5,937 bases of DNA. Origin: Desulfovibrio sp. UBA4079 (GTDB taxonomy: Bacteria > Desulfobacterota > Desulfovibrionia > Desulfovibrionales > Desulfovibrionaceae). Shown here in pieces: positions 5,298-5,937 of the stretch. Under the pieces are notes generated by a model. That model saw only the letters and a program-made list of their open reading frames with translations. It was not told where the DNA came from and made no database searches. Where the stretch lies: positions 1,681-7,617 of the forward strand of contig DFYP01000167.1 of NCBI GenBank assembly GCA_002382645.1, written 5' to 3'. Within the stretch, counting starts at the first letter, position 1; each line of letters opens with the position of its first letter. The translations under genes were made by a program, and so were the position numbers.

Positions 5298-5937
5298 TCA
5301 GAGGTCCTGGTCCGCCCCGGGTATAGCCCGGCCGTCCGCGGCGCGTCCAGCCGCGTCCGGCTCCCCGTCGCAGGGGGCGGAGCGGCGGGTCGCCAGCCGC
5401 AGCAGCCCGCTCAGCCGGAATCCGAGGAACCGGGCGCTGACCACGCCCAGGAGCACATTCAGCGAGGTGGCCAGGGCGTGGTAGAGCAGGGCGAAGGCCA
5501 GGCCCTGTTCCAGGGGCACGCCGCACAGCCGCAGGGCGATGACGATGGCCCCGTGGGTGGTGCCGATGCCCGCCGGGGTGGTCATGGCCAGAAGGCCCAC
5601 CACGGTGAAGCTCATGGCCAGGATGGAGGCGGTGAGCGACGGGGGCGGGAACAGGGCGGCCATGCAGAAGTGCAGGGAGCCCGCGATGACGATCCAGATG
5701 ACCAGGGAGGCGGCCACGAGCCGGAAACAGGGCCCGGGCCGGAGCAGGACGCCCAGGCCGTCGAGGCCGGCATGGATTTTCTTTTCCAGGGTGGCCCAGC
5801 GTTGCGGGCCCAGGGGCCTGGCCAGGAAGCGCAGGACGCCCAGGAAGGGGCCGCGGAACCGGGTGAAGACAAAGAGCAGGGGCCCGGCGGCCAGGAGCGC
5901 GGCCGCGCAGACCGACGCGGCCTTGGCCAGGCCCGGG
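5298..5937 (-). CDS. Flippase-like membrane protein, LPG synthase TM family (N-terminus beyond window)
   Basis: The frame is open to the right edge, giving the last 212 residues of a polytopic membrane protein. A GTG at 5717 is only an internal valine, because hydrophobic coding sequence continues upstream of it. The fragment has about five hydrophobic segments, including SLVIWIVIAGSLHFCMAALF and SILAMSFTVVGLLAM. The motif TPAGIGTTHGA (about 5547-5579) with GVPLEQGLAFALLYHAL after it is characteristic of the lysylphosphatidylglycerol synthase transmembrane / UPF0104 (AglD-like) family. Members are roughly 300-350 residues, so about 100 or more N-terminal residues are missing here. No aminoacyl-transferase domain follows, so this is the stand-alone membrane form, often thought to move or present lipid-linked substrates. 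The last 40 or so residues are polar and probably cytoplasmic. It lies just upstream of the radical SAM gene in the same operon, suggesting a shared lipid pathway. Confidence 0.85.
   Translation of the reverse strand, partial: PGLAKAASVCAAALLAAGPLLFVFTRFRGPFLGVLRFLARPLGPQRWATLEKKIHAGLDGLGVLLRPGPCFRLVAASLVIWIVIAGSLHFCMAALFPPPSLTASILAMSFTVVGLLAMTTPAGIGTTHGAIVIALRLCGVPLEQGLAFALLYHALATSLNVLLGVVSARFLGFRLSGLLRLATRRSAPCDGEPDAAGRAADGRAIPGADQDL

Noticed and set aside
4418..5326. A 302-codon plus-strand open frame antisense to the radical SAM gene
   Set aside because: It is low-complexity Gly/Glu/Val/Ala-rich, with no domain, and opposes a gene with an intact CxxxCxxC motif.
5612..5872. An 86-codon minus-strand open frame overlapping the flippase-like gene
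   Set aside because: It is Ser/Pro/Trp/Arg-rich in a shifted frame. The frame with membrane segments and the family motif is the real one.

Overview
The window is very GC-rich (roughly two-thirds or more G+C by eye, with strong G/C preference at third codon positions) and densely coding. The gene content, the codon bias and the protein flavours suggest a high-GC, Gram-negative, anaerobic deltaproteobacterium of the Desulfovibrio type. That assignment is inference from style, not from a marker gene. No RNA genes, CRISPR arrays, insertion sequences or phage genes are visible, and no stretch longer than about 125 bases lacks a gene.

Left part (1-1960, + strand): a nitrogen-uptake operon. The ammonium transporter gene amtB is cut at its 5' end by the window edge. 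A 22-base gap separates it from a PII signal protein gene (glnK type), and a strong intrinsic terminator closes the operon. In this arrangement the PII protein senses 2-oxoglutarate and ATP/ADP and plugs the AmtB channel when nitrogen is plentiful.

Middle (2027-2561, + strand): a single gene for a thiol peroxidase of the Tpx family. It has its own excellent ribosome binding site, and two abutting GC-rich hairpins lie at its 3' end.

Right part (2659-5937): three genes that look like cell-envelope biosynthesis. A family 9 glycosyltransferase-like protein is on the + strand. It meets, tail to tail with a 4-base gap, a minus-strand operon that encodes a flippase-like membrane protein (cut by the right edge) followed by a radical SAM protein with an N-terminal cobalamin-binding-like domain. 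A possible promoter and a perfect AT-rich inverted repeat precede the glycosyltransferase gene. The substrates of these three proteins cannot be read from the sequence. Together they suggest modification, glycosylation or translocation of a lipid or polysaccharide precursor, and this is the least understood part of the window.
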